Notes: generated by a model not told the origin, from the letters alone. Shown: positions 53,306 through 62,272, counted from the stretch's first letter. The stretch: 64,000 nt of DNA from Acidithiobacillus sp. (GCA_028697715.1 JAQVDS010000012.1:1-64000), one strand, 5' to 3'. Numbers and translations: made by a program.

Positions 53306-54233
53306 TCTGCGGCGGGTATTGTATGTTCTGCGCCACCTTCGGGCAGGCGTCAGCCGGATTGGACAACCCTATTGTGCTTGCGAGCTCCTTGAGCCCGGAG
53401 GAATGATTTGGTCGGCCTATTGGTGGCAGAGATTTCCGCACCCTGGCTTGTGGCCTGATGGGATTGAGGTCTTGGCGACGGTTCGCCCTCGTCGATTAGG
53501 AGAGCGCTGGCTGCTGGATATTGAGTCGCTTGGTGTGGCCGCGCTAGGAGTTTCTTCGTGCGGCGTAGATCTCCCTTTTCCTGGGTGGTTGTTACCGTTG
53601 ACTACGCAGCCACGGTTACTACGCGAGCTGTGGGCGCAGATCCTTTTTCTGCGTGATCCCTGGCTGCGAAGATTCAATCAGCGCATTCTGCATGATCCCG
53701 ACATCAGTGTTCGCTGGGTAGAGATTCCCGCAAGCCAGCGGCATCACCATGCGGAACCCGCTGGTTTGCTTCGTCACAGCGTAGAGGCAGTGCGGTTACT
53801 CAGCAAAAGTCCGCAGATGTCGCAGCAAGAATGGGAAATCGCGCGTACTGCTTTACTGTGGCACGACGTGGGAAAGATCCTGGCTTATCAAGGGCAGCCG
53901 AGGCGACATGCGGAGGGATTTCTGGTGCAGCATGAGTTGGCCACGGTAGAGGTTTTGGCTCCACATCTGGCCTGGTTACGGCAACATGCCCCAGACTTGG
54001 TGACTGCGCTGAAGCTGCACTGGCATACCCCATACCGAGGTCGCCCGCTCATGCCCGGCCGGATCTTGGTAGAAGCATGCGACCGGACAAGTGCCGCTCT
54101 GGATAGTCGGGAGCAGGTGTTTCGCGGGGAACCCGAATGGCGGCAACTGGGACAAATGGAAGGGCCTGGTCCCATGACGCGGTATTGGCGATTGCGCACA
54201 CCCGTACCACTGCTGGAGATCGATTCACCGTAA
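53295..54233 (+). CDS. TraI_2-like HD-domain protein
   Basis: 312 residues from the ATG at 53295 after GGGAGG. An N-terminal region of about 140 residues of unknown fold is followed by 'ASQRHHHAEPAGLLRHSVEAV' pattern (from about residue 152) and 'TALLWHDVGKILAY', which together give the metal ligands of an HD phosphohydrolase, in the arrangement of the TraI_2 region of MobH-type relaxases. It lacks the rest of a relaxase. A nuclease or phosphohydrolase acting in element transfer or recombination is possible. Ends 62 bp before the 892-residue gene. Confidence 0.65.
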   Translation: MKNDLRRVLYVLRHLRAGVSRIGQPYCACELLEPGGMIWSAYWWQRFPHPGLWPDGIEVLATVRPRRLGERWLLDIESLGVAALGVSSCGVDLPFPGWLLPLTTQPRLLRELWAQILFLRDPWLRRFNQRILHDPDISVRWVEIPASQRHHHAEPAGLLRHSVEAVRLLSKSPQMSQQEWEIARTALLWHDVGKILAYQGQPRRHAEGFLVQHELATVEVLAPHLAWLRQHAPDLVTALKLHWHTPYRGRPLMPGRILVEACDRTSAALDSREQVFRGEPEWRQLGQMEGPGPMTRYWRLRTPVPLLEIDSP

Positions 54234-54295
54234 TGTGTACACTGCATCGACATGATGCCAGAGGTTCTAGGAATATTGCCCCATAGGAAAGTCCA

Positions 54296-56974
54296 TTGAC
54301 TACCTCGGATGAGTTGACAGGACGCAGCCGTAAGATCCGCGGACTTTTGCCTCCTGCGGAATGCCAGGAATTCGTTCTTTTTTGGGATGGGCTCAGGGCA
54401 GACGCCACCGTATCCGATACAGCCATGCTCACAATGTTTCGTGATCTTGGGGTATATGGGCACTTAACAGAACTCGGAACTATTGCCCTTAATCTCCGGC
54501 AGATACTGGATCTGGTGATGGATCGCGCCGGTTGGGAGTACTCAGATCTAATGATGGATTGGCCTCCGTTAGTTGACTGGATTCTTCGTCATCCATCCCT
54601 TCTGCCGCAACCGAAGTATACGCGCGGGACTGCAGATAAGAATCCATTGGTATATCTCTGTGCGACCAGTCACCCGCTCTATACCCTGCTCTGGACTGAT
54701 ACGGATCCCAATCAACTTGAGGAGTTGCGTCTTCTGCAAGCGCATGCGCTGATTGCTCATCTGATTCAGGTAAGGATGCACGATGATCACCACTATGATT
54801 ACCTGGCAGCAAAAAAGGCTCCTTACGCAGAAGTTATTGCAAATACGTATCGGATGAGTGTTGCTATTCGCGAGATATCTCAGATTTCTTCGCCAATACG
54901 GCCTGAAGACTTGCGGCCCGATCGCCCACCGGAGCAGTTTGCGGAGCAGATGTATTTGGTAAGCCAAGAGCTTCAGAAAAAAACTGCAAAAAAGAAGCAA
55001 TCTTCGGACTCTGCCACTGGGGAGGGAGACGTGGAGTCTCTTGATGATTCTGACGGTCTCCCTGACCTTTTCCGTCAAGCGAGCATGCCCACGCGCACGC
55101 ATTTGCAAGGATTGTCCTATGCTTTGGCAGAAACCTATGCGTTGCGCTCGCGTGGGCATCGTAGCCGCACGAAGGGAAGAGCAAGAGATCGGCGAACCAT
55201 CCATGGTTATCTGCCACTATTAGAGCTTGCTAACGCTGATCAAAGCAAAGCTAACGATGATGACCCTGCGAGGCGGTCCGAAGCTGTACGCCGGGTGGTC
55301 GAAGCGGCCGTAAGTTTTCGCCACGATGGACGCGGAGCCAGAAAATATCAAGAAGAGTTCGACATTGATGAGGCGGAAAATTATGGCCAGGAAATGCTCG
55401 AGGTGGAGATTGGCTGTGCTTTGACGCAAGGAGGATACCCTGCCCTGCATACCCTTGCATTGCGCGGAAAAGTTCAGGCAGAGGCAGTGCAGAATCAGCT
55501 TTTCCCCTGGGATTACGATCTTCTCACCGACACGGCGGTGAAAAATCTCCTCAATACTATGCAGGAGACCTTTGAGCAGGAATTGCAGCGCACTACTCTG
55601 TCCATGACTGCCCGTCTTGTAGCATTGCTCGGTGTGATCCTGTGGACAGGCTGTAGTTTGGATGTTGCAAGAAAGCTGCGGATTATCCCTGCCGGAGAAG
55701 AAAGATGGGGTGGCGGCATGCTTGTGCTGGAGCATTGCTCCGCTACGGGTGGAGCATTCTGGAATCTTCAGGTTAGTCCTCCCAGCTATGCGCAGAGCGT
55801 GGCCAGTAGCCACGAGGCATCTGTTGATATCCAAGAGTCGGTTCTGAGGTTCCCAGATGTTGCAGGGGGGAGTCGGTATTTTCTGCAACTGCGGGAAAGG
55901 TACCCAGAGTGGGATTGCACGTTTCCCCGCCCGGAAAAGTTGCAGAAGCCTTTGCGGCGGTACCTAAAAATGGTGGATCCCAGCGGTTATCTGACCATCA
56001 GCAAGATCGAGGATTATTTATGGCGACACCTGGTGCTCCACGGAGACCTCGCTGAAGCGGATCTTCTCGTAGGTAAGCGCCACTACCTTTCTCAAGTGCG
56101 AAGATACTACACGGCGCTGCCCGTTGCTGTGTTGGAACGGCGCTATGTCGCCGTAGTGGAGCAACTGCAACGGGATATAGGGCTGCAGAAGGTGGCAGAG
56201 ACGGACTTAGTTTCCCCGGCTAGCAAATATGTCGGCGCCGCCTATCGACCTACTTTGGTTGCGGTGCAACGTGCAGTTCATACTTTGCAGGATCGGTTGC
56301 AGGAGTCGGAAGGAGAGTGGGAATCAAAGGGCTTGGCTTCTGATCGTGTAAAACTGCAGCTTTGGCAAAAGTATTACAATCTCTACACGGTGTATACTTG
56401 GTTTTATTTTGCCTATGCCACTGCGGCGCGGGCAACCTGCAACACCTTGCCCCATGATCCAAGCTTCCCGCTCCATGAGGGATTTATCGCGTACTCGGAT
56501 AAAACAACGGCTGATCAGTCGCACGTTCGCTTGGTTTGGCTGCCGGAAGCGTTGGCACGTCAATTGGCAATGCAACGCCTTCTTGCTGAAGAGTCGTGGG
56601 ACATTAGGGCCCGGAACACTCGCGTAGAGAGGACAAACGGAAATTTCCTTTTGATCGCCAAGAGCGCCCAACCCCTATGCCCCAAAATTCTCCAGGCGCA
56701 GTTCGCTGATCTGTTTGGAGCGTTCCTGCCCGCCAATAGCCACCGACGATTTTGTCGTTCTCACCTCCTGGAAGAGGGGTGTCCGGCCGAAGTTGTCGAT
56801 GCCTTTATGGGCCACTGGTTTGCCGGGGAGTCCTCTTGGAGTCGCTACTCCAGCCAGTCGGCATTGACCTATTTGCAGGAGCTGCAGCCCTATCTTCTGC
56901 GCATGTTGGATGCCCTGCAGTTTCGGTATATTCCGCTGGGGCTTCGTAAATTGTCGCATGGCCAGGAACGATGA
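54296..56974 (+). CDS. Giant recombinase-like protein (892 residues)
   Basis: TTG start with AGGAAA five nt upstream. About 700 residues of unrecognised, mostly helical sequence with a Lys/Ser/Asp-rich linker around 230-255 precede a C-terminal part resembling a tyrosine recombinase: Arg712 in 'TAARATCNT', a possible Lys736, His816-Arg817-Arg818 in 'SHRRFCRSHLLEEG', Gly-His840 and Tyr851 in 'WSRYSS'. The spacing fits the catalytic fold but the H-x-x-R motif is altered, so activity is uncertain. Overlaps the next giant gene by 17 nt. It may be a partner subunit of that protein, as TnpB is to TnpA in Tn554-type systems. Confidence 0.6.
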   Translation: MTTSDELTGRSRKIRGLLPPAECQEFVLFWDGLRADATVSDTAMLTMFRDLGVYGHLTELGTIALNLRQILDLVMDRAGWEYSDLMMDWPPLVDWILRHPSLLPQPKYTRGTADKNPLVYLCATSHPLYTLLWTDTDPNQLEELRLLQAHALIAHLIQVRMHDDHHYDYLAAKKAPYAEVIANTYRMSVAIREISQISSPIRPEDLRPDRPPEQFAEQMYLVSQELQKKTAKKKQSSDSATGEGDVESLDDSDGLPDLFRQASMPTRTHLQGLSYALAETYALRSRGHRSRTKGRARDRRTIHGYLPLLELANADQSKANDDDPARRSEAVRRVVEAAVSFRHDGRGARKYQEEFDIDEAENYGQEMLEVEIGCALTQGGYPALHTLALRGKVQAEAVQNQLFPWDYDLLTDTAVKNLLNTMQETFEQELQRTTLSMTARLVALLGVILWTGCSLDVARKLRIIPAGEERWGGGMLVLEHCSATGGAFWNLQVSPPSYAQSVASSHEASVDIQESVLRFPDVAGGSRYFLQLRERYPEWDCTFPRPEKLQKPLRRYLKMVDPSGYLTISKIEDYLWRHLVLHGDLAEADLLVGKRHYLSQVRRYYTALPVAVLERRYVAVVEQLQRDIGLQKVAETDLVSPASKYVGAAYRPTLVAVQRAVHTLQDRLQESEGEWESKGLASDRVKLQLWQKYYNLYTVYTWFYFAYATAARATCNTLPHDPSFPLHEGFIAYSDKTTADQSHVRLVWLPEALARQLAMQRLLAEESWDIRARNTRVERTNGNFLLIAKSAQPLCPKILQAQFADLFGAFLPANSHRRFCRSHLLEEGCPAEVVDAFMGHWFAGESSWSRYSSQSALTYLQELQPYLLRMLDALQFRYIPLGLRKLSHGQER

Positions 56975-59900
56975 TGAAATCGTCTTTCAGGAGACGGCGC
57001 GTGGCCTCTGGGACGAACTATTAGCCACGCCTGGAGTCCGGCGCGGCAGCAGATTGTTTTCCGAGCAAGAGAGGCAGGCCTACAGAGCCTGGTTGGTAGG
57101 AGAAATTGTCGAGGCCAAGAAAGGAAGATCCCAAGAGGCTGCTGCCCAGGCTTACCCCGGTTTTTTGGAATCCCTCTGTGGTGACCGAAGCCACAATGTA
57201 CAAGACGAAATCACCCGAGAGGCGCTTAGTCGTCTTTTGCATGATCGGGTGCTGGCTGCCTTTGACGTGGAAGAGTGGAGTGATTCCCGAAGGCCGATGC
57301 CGGCCAAGAAGGACTTGAAGTCTCGGTTGCCAGATGCAGCGAAGTTTTTACAGTTTTTGAGTCTTCTCATTCGTCGGGGTAACGCCGAAGGCCTGTGGCA
57401 ATGGTGTCCTCCGTCCGTACCAATGCTCTTGGCGCGGGAACCAACGCCATTCACGCCGGAGGGAATGCGGGGATACCGCTACGTCCAGATTGCCCGGAAA
57501 ACCTTTTGGATAGACCTGCAACGGTCCACTAAACTCGAGGGAATTACCGCGGAAGGCCGTATTCTGGTGAGCGCGTTGCTCTATGGTGGATTGGCGGATA
57601 TCGGTGCGTTGCGAGAGCTGTTGAGGTCGCTGCGGCGGTCCACAACTGTCACGTATCTCTCTCGCGCGGGGATCTCCTATCTGGAGTTGGAGCTTCCACT
57701 GGGACGAAGTGGTCGGCGTCTGCGCCGTTGGTTCCCAGATCCTCTGTCGGAGATTCTGATATTGCGTTATCGGTTTTCAGGGGATGCCTCCGAAACGGTC
57801 ACTCAAAAAAACGTGCTGGAAGCCATGGATGCCTATCTGCATAGCCTTCCCAAATGGGAGGGAAAATACCTGCGAGCTAGGTCTTTGTTGCGGTGGATCC
57901 CACAAACTCTGCGAATCGAACTTCCCCAGTTTCTTGGCGCCTATGCCACGGGCACTCTTCTCGCACACGCGGTTCGCCCTGACAGGTGGCTGCAACTTCA
58001 CGGTCACCGAGCCACAACGACTAGCGACTTGTGCTTGGCAGAAGATGCTATCTTGCGAGAGACGCCTCCAACTGCTGCGGTCACCGAGGTTCGGGAGGCT
58101 TTGCAATCCGTGCCGTGGCTCATCAATTTGCGTAAGATATTGCGGGAGACGGACCGTCGTGTCGTGATCAAAGCATTAGCGGATGCACGGGTGGTGGGGT
58201 TCTCTGAACCATTAAGCCAAATGTTCTACGAATGGGCGGAACATCTTTTCAAGCATGGCTCTGCTTACCGGCATCGTCTGAGCCTGCGTACCATCCGGCG
58301 ATATGTGAGTCGTCTGGCAGCGCTGATGCTACAAATGTTGGAGCCCCCCTCCTCGATTGAGACGTTTGGGGATGCCTCGTGGCGACAATTATATGAGGAT
58401 CTGCTCGACTCAGTAGAGACGGAACACCAGCGCGCCTTGGTGGCGAGAGCGATTCGTGAGTGGCACCAGTACCTGGTGGAAAAGAAAGATGCTAGCCCTA
58501 TCCCCGATCAGCAGCTGAGCAGTTTGACCGTAGACGTTGTACCCGATGCCCGTATTCTCGGCATGAACGAGTTTGAGCAGGTAAAAACGGAGATTGCCAG
58601 AGGTGCCCACGTTGAAAGGCATGTGCAGTTGCCAACGGTCTTGACGCTGGTTGCGATTTTGGGATTCCGTTGTGGGCTGCGGCGAATGGAAGCCCTTCGG
58701 CTGCGGCTCACGGATTGTCACCTGGAGGGTGTCAGAGCAACCCTCCTGATCCGCCCGTTTGCAGAGCGCTCGCTCAAAAGCCGCAATGCAACTAGGGCCA
58801 TTCCCGTCCACGCGCTGTTGGAGCCGCAAGAGTTACAACTCTTGCGCGAATGGGTGCAACTCCGCAGAAAATCAGGTTCTCCGCCGGAGGGCTACGTATT
58901 TGTGCTGGAGGAGATTGGCCACAATCCGATTTCCCAGGAGATGGCGATGTCTCGCATTCACGAGGCCTTGCGAACAGTCACTGGCGACCCATTGATGCAT
59001 TTCCATCATTTGCGTCACAGCTTTGCATCTCATTTGCTGTGGCGATTGAGTTTGGCGCAAGTACCCGTGGACGCAACGCCAGCCGTATTTTTTGAGGAAC
59101 GAGAGGCTGCGGGTCAGCTCTATCAACATCTCTTTGGCCACAGCAGAAGCAGCCGCAAGCTCCTCTATGCCCTGACGAGTCTCTTGGGGCACTCAGGACC
59201 GGAGGTCAGCGCACAACATTACGTCCACAACCTGGACCTCATCCTCTTCGTGCATCTCCAGGATCGGATTCCCAAAGACGTGCACTCTTGGTGCGCCTTT
59301 GCTCACGAGATCCCGCAGTCGTCACTGTATCGGATTTGGAAAAATAACGGGATGGGAGGGATCGTTGATCGAATTCGACAAGCCTACGTGCAGCGGGTGA
59401 AGATTCCAGAAATTTGGATGCCGGATCCGGAGGGAAAAGTTCAGAAGCGACGTCGCCTGTTTGTTGATCCACTTCCGCTTGAGGATCTGTGGCGAATTTT
59501 ACGGCTTGGATTACTTGCCGACGCTACATCCCTGGGATTAGAAGAAAGTGCTCTGTGGGATCAGCTGTCGGAGGAATACGGTTTGAGTGCAGCACAATTG
59601 CAAGCGATGGCGTCCAAGGCGAAGTGGATATACGCGCTGCGAGGAAATATGGGACTTCGCCATCACGCGATGAAGCTGACTGGAGCAGGGGGTGAAGTAT
59701 CGCTGGCGTTGCCAGCCAAGATGCGAACCAAGCCGGATCTGGCGGTTTACGAACAGTTGGTACCGTTTTTTTGGAAGAGTATCGAGAAGGATCCGCGGCT
59801 GGTTGCGGAAGTTTTGGATAAATACCTTGTGCAAGCATGGGCCAGCCACCCAGGATATTTTTTAGGAAAATCTCCAGATAAACCGGAAGACGTGATGGCA

Positions 59901-60188
59901 TTCCGAGAGCTACTTTTCGACTGGGGTGTCAAGCCAGGACAAGTTGCTTATGTAAGTTATGATCCCGCAGAGAGGTCGGTTTGGCGTTCCCGCTGGAGGC
60001 TGGCACTCCATTTGCATAAAGGTATCACTGTGGAAATCAGATCTCTTCCAGAACACCAGAGAGCTGGTGAATGGCTCCATGTGTACCCAAGATTTTTGAA
60101 GGAAGGGAAGACGCAGGCTGCAGCTGCTTCACCAGGATTCACTTATTTGCTAGTCATGGCTGCAATTTTTCTTGCGGGAAAGATATAG
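56958..60188 (+). CDS. Giant tyrosine recombinase (1076 residues)
   Basis: Starts at an ATG inside the end of the preceding gene. About 570 residues of unrecognised N-terminal sequence, then a full tyrosine-recombinase core: Arg575 in 'RCGLRRMEALRL', His683-x-x-Arg686 in 'HHLRHSFASHLL', His745 in 'LLGHSGPEV' and Tyr755 in 'AQHYVH'. A further 320 residues follow the nucleophile, an unusual C-terminal extension containing 'LGLSAAQLQAMASKAKW'-type helices. Ordinary integrases are 300-450 residues. Catalysis looks intact. Last gene of the island operon; no terminator is obvious. Confidence 0.78.
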   Translation: MARNDDEIVFQETARGLWDELLATPGVRRGSRLFSEQERQAYRAWLVGEIVEAKKGRSQEAAAQAYPGFLESLCGDRSHNVQDEITREALSRLLHDRVLAAFDVEEWSDSRRPMPAKKDLKSRLPDAAKFLQFLSLLIRRGNAEGLWQWCPPSVPMLLAREPTPFTPEGMRGYRYVQIARKTFWIDLQRSTKLEGITAEGRILVSALLYGGLADIGALRELLRSLRRSTTVTYLSRAGISYLELELPLGRSGRRLRRWFPDPLSEILILRYRFSGDASETVTQKNVLEAMDAYLHSLPKWEGKYLRARSLLRWIPQTLRIELPQFLGAYATGTLLAHAVRPDRWLQLHGHRATTTSDLCLAEDAILRETPPTAAVTEVREALQSVPWLINLRKILRETDRRVVIKALADARVVGFSEPLSQMFYEWAEHLFKHGSAYRHRLSLRTIRRYVSRLAALMLQMLEPPSSIETFGDASWRQLYEDLLDSVETEHQRALVARAIREWHQYLVEKKDASPIPDQQLSSLTVDVVPDARILGMNEFEQVKTEIARGAHVERHVQLPTVLTLVAILGFRCGLRRMEALRLRLTDCHLEGVRATLLIRPFAERSLKSRNATRAIPVHALLEPQELQLLREWVQLRRKSGSPPEGYVFVLEEIGHNPISQEMAMSRIHEALRTVTGDPLMHFHHLRHSFASHLLWRLSLAQVPVDATPAVFFEEREAAGQLYQHLFGHSRSSRKLLYALTSLLGHSGPEVSAQHYVHNLDLILFVHLQDRIPKDVHSWCAFAHEIPQSSLYRIWKNNGMGGIVDRIRQAYVQRVKIPEIWMPDPEGKVQKRRRLFVDPLPLEDLWRILRLGLLADATSLGLEESALWDQLSEEYGLSAAQLQAMASKAKWIYALRGNMGLRHHAMKLTGAGGEVSLALPAKMRTKPDLAVYEQLVPFFWKSIEKDPRLVAEVLDKYLVQAWASHPGYFLGKSPDKPEDVMAFRELLFDWGVKPGQVAYVSYDPAERSVWRSRWRLALHLHKGITVEIRSLPEHQRAGEWLHVYPRFLKEGKTQAAAASPGFTYLLVMAAIFLAGKI

Positions 60189-60274
60189 CGGCATTGTGGC
60201 CGAACATCGCAGGTAAATGCTTTGTAAGCTAATACTTCAGGAGATCTCTCGATATTACGAAGAGCGATCTTGAG

Positions 60275-60556
60275 CTAGACGGAACGCTGCGTCTTGAGCT
60301 GAAGAACTATTGCACGGTGTAAAACGCTTTGTCCGTGGGCAACATCACTGACACGTAGGGCCACCAGATCGCGGCCACGCAGTTTGCTGTCTATGGCGAG
60401 ATCAAACAAGGCAAGGCCGCGGATTCTGGACGCCAACTGTAGACGGATCCGGATAGCCCAGACCTCCTGCAACTTGAAAGGGCGTTTTTGGCCGACGATC
60501 TTGCCCTTGTTCCAGGGTATGGAGGATGATGAGGTTGAACGGTTTCTGGCTTGCAT
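60275..60556 (-). pseudogene. 5' fragment of a chromosomal-type tyrosine recombinase
   Basis: 93 codons, ATG at 60556. 'PWNKGKIVGQKRPFKLQEVW' and 'LALFDLAIDSKLRGRDLVAL' match the start of a widespread proteobacterial integrase of about 200 residues that contains its first catalytic Arg; the frame stops right after 'LKTQRSV', where the full protein would continue to the H-x-x-R and Tyr boxes. The cut at 60275 may mark a recombination or island junction. Confidence 0.65.
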
Positions 60557-60954
60557 GACACAATCTCCTCTGCGAGGTGAGGTTAAGGGTCATTGTCTCA
60601 CCGTTGCCCAAAAGAAAAAGGGCGGTATCAGACTGGAAGCGGACATTTAGGCTCAACCGCAGTTTGGTATAAGCGGCATCAGAAAACGATGTGGGGCAAC
60701 ACGATTCTGGCTGATACGATCAGCCGTCGATGCATTTATACAGGGTCACTATTTAAGAAACAGAATTCTGATCTGCTCGATTTTCCTCAAAAAGAAAAGC
60801 ACTTTCCACCGCGCCCAACACCACATCTTCGAAGATCTTTAGGCAGACAGCATTACCTGCCGAGCCAGCGATAACAAATAATGGGGCCAAGTGCTCTTCC
60901 CTTGGTTGGGCATATTGTGCGCCCGGTGCATCAGCCCATCGAAATAGTGCGTTC

Positions 60955-60966
60955 TATGGTGGACCC
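60955..60966 (+). repeat. IS left terminal inverted repeat
   Basis: TATGGTGGACCC; the other end reads TATAGTGGACCC on the minus strand. The preceding TTC (60952-60954) is the target duplication. Confidence 0.85.
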
Positions 60967-60988
60967 ATTGGTCAAGACCAAAAGTGTT

Positions 60989-61951
60989 TCAGTTTAAGCT
61001 AGTACTGACGTCTTCATTCGCAGCGGATTGGCGCTGCCCCACGTCTTCCTTGGCGACCTTTTGGTCCGCTTTGGGATACTTGTCCACGATACAGGCACCA
61101 CCGCCCTGCCCAGTCCGATAAACGAGATCAGGAGTGGCGTAGCCCAGCGATTGATGGGGGCGAAGGGTATTGTAGCGCTCGAAATAATCGGTAAGCCCGA
61201 TCAGTAATTCCGGCACTCCCGCATAGGCCTTCAGATAGATGTCCTCATACTTCAAGGATCGCCACAAGCGCTCCACAAAGACATTGTCCAAGGCTCGGCC
61301 ACGACCGTCCATGCTGATTTGCACATCATGGGATTTGAGTACGCCGACGAAGGCCTCGCTGGTAAACTGGCTGCCCTGATCAGAATTGAAGATCTCCGGG
61401 ACTCCGTAACGCTGTAACGCTTCTTCCAGGCAATCGACACAAAAGGGCGTATCCATTGTGTTGCTGATTCTCCAGCTCAAGACCTCACGGCTGTACCAGT
61501 CCATGATGGCGACCAGGTAGACAAACCCCTGCTTCAGCCGAACATACGTGATGTCCGTGCTCCACACCTGCCCAGGCCGCTCAATCACCAAGCCCCGCAG
61601 TAGATAGGGATAGACCTTGTGCTCGGGGTGCGGCTTGCTAGTATGTGGCCCTGGCGGCATGCCCGCGAGACCCATCTGGCGCATCAACCGTTGCACCCGT
61701 TTTCGATTGACCAAGAAGCCCTTTTTCCGCAAGCACACCGTCATCCTGCGGCTCCCCAAATAGGGGGTATTCGTATACAAGGCGTCGGTGGCGTTCATGA
61801 TCTCTACATCCTCCCCGTTGGGCTCCGTCGCTTTCCGTTGAGCATACACCGTGGCTCTGGCCACACCCGCCAGCTCACATTGCCGACGCAGGGGAATTTG
61901 ACAGTGCGGCACAATCCAGCCCCTGCGCACTTCTAATGGGAAAGTCCGGAC
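60989..61951 (-). CDS. IS3-family transposase OrfB (DDE catalytic part)
   Basis: 320 residues in the frame entered after the slippery run. rve integrase core with DDE residues: Asp in 'STDITYVRLKQGF', Asp in 'NSDQGSQFTSEAF' and Glu in 'DNVFVERLWRSLKYEDIY'; HTH_21-like 'YLGSRRMTVCLRKKGFLVNR' precedes it. The frame stays open upstream to 62119, so the true protein is the OrfAB fusion made by -1 frameshifting. No inactivating stop is seen, so the element may still be mobile. Confidence 0.92.
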   Translation of the reverse strand, partial: VRTFPLEVRRGWIVPHCQIPLRRQCELAGVARATVYAQRKATEPNGEDVEIMNATDALYTNTPYLGSRRMTVCLRKKGFLVNRKRVQRLMRQMGLAGMPPGPHTSKPHPEHKVYPYLLRGLVIERPGQVWSTDITYVRLKQGFVYLVAIMDWYSREVLSWRISNTMDTPFCVDCLEEALQRYGVPEIFNSDQGSQFTSEAFVGVLKSHDVQISMDGRGRALDNVFVERLWRSLKYEDIYLKAYAGVPELLIGLTDYFERYNTLRPHQSLGYATPDLVYRTGQGGGACIVDKYPKADQKVAKEDVGQRQSAANEDVSTSLN

Positions 61952-62225
61952 TTTTTTTGAGCCAATCCAGCTCGACTTTGAGACGCCCAATCTCGCTGTA
62001 CAGGCGATCCGGATCACTCCGGGCATCCAGCGGCTGCGGTCCTCTTTTCCCTTCAAACAACGTCCCTGCGAGATCCTGAATGGCCTTCTTCCACTGCGCC
62101 ACCTGAGAAGGATGCACACCTTGCTCCTGCGCGATCTCGTTTACCGTCTTCAGCCCACGGATGGCCTCCAGACCGACCTTCGCCTTGAAGGCTGGACTAT
62201 ACACATTCCTCTTTACCACACTCAT
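61875..62225 (-). CDS. IS3-family OrfA (HTH protein)
   Basis: 116 residues from the ATG at 62225. Helix-turn-helix 'NEIAQEQGVHPSQVAQWKK' binds the IS ends, followed by a leucine-zipper-like stretch ('LYSEIGRLKVELDWLKK'). The run of seven A followed by G (minus strand, 61958-61951) sits right after 'DWLK' and is the expected -1 slippage site to make OrfAB. Overlaps the orfB frame. Confidence 0.9.
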   Translation of the reverse strand: MSVVKRNVYSPAFKAKVGLEAIRGLKTVNEIAQEQGVHPSQVAQWKKAIQDLAGTLFEGKRGPQPLDARSDPDRLYSEIGRLKVELDWLKKSPDFPIRSAQGLDCAALSNSPASAM

Positions 62226-62272
62226 CGTCTTCTCCGTGCCAGACGATAGCTTAAACCTCTGTCTCAAATCCG

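Larger units (their letters stand above)
51003..60274 (+). mobile_element. Integrative island at tRNA-Arg(CCG) with three recombinase-like genes
   Basis: Starts at the tRNA 3' end and contains, in order, phased repeats, a repressor, an excisionase-like gene, a tyrosine integrase, a small protein, an HD protein and two giant recombinase-like proteins. Sequence near 51.2-52.1 kb is visibly more A+T-rich than the flanks. The right limit is placed where an unrelated recombinase gene is cut at 60275; no copy of the tRNA 3' end was found there or up to 64 kb, so that limit is uncertain and the element may be decayed. No metabolic or defence cargo is recognisable. Confidence 0.7.

Noticed and set aside
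60189-60760. A copy of the tRNA-Arg 3' end as the right attachment site
   Set aside because: Searched by eye on both strands for the GTTCGAATCC and CGCGCGCCA segments; not found.
60384-60874. Plus-strand frames between the recombinase remnant and ygiD
   Set aside because: They run antisense to the recombinase fragment and to the ygiD 3' part, which are both supported by homology.
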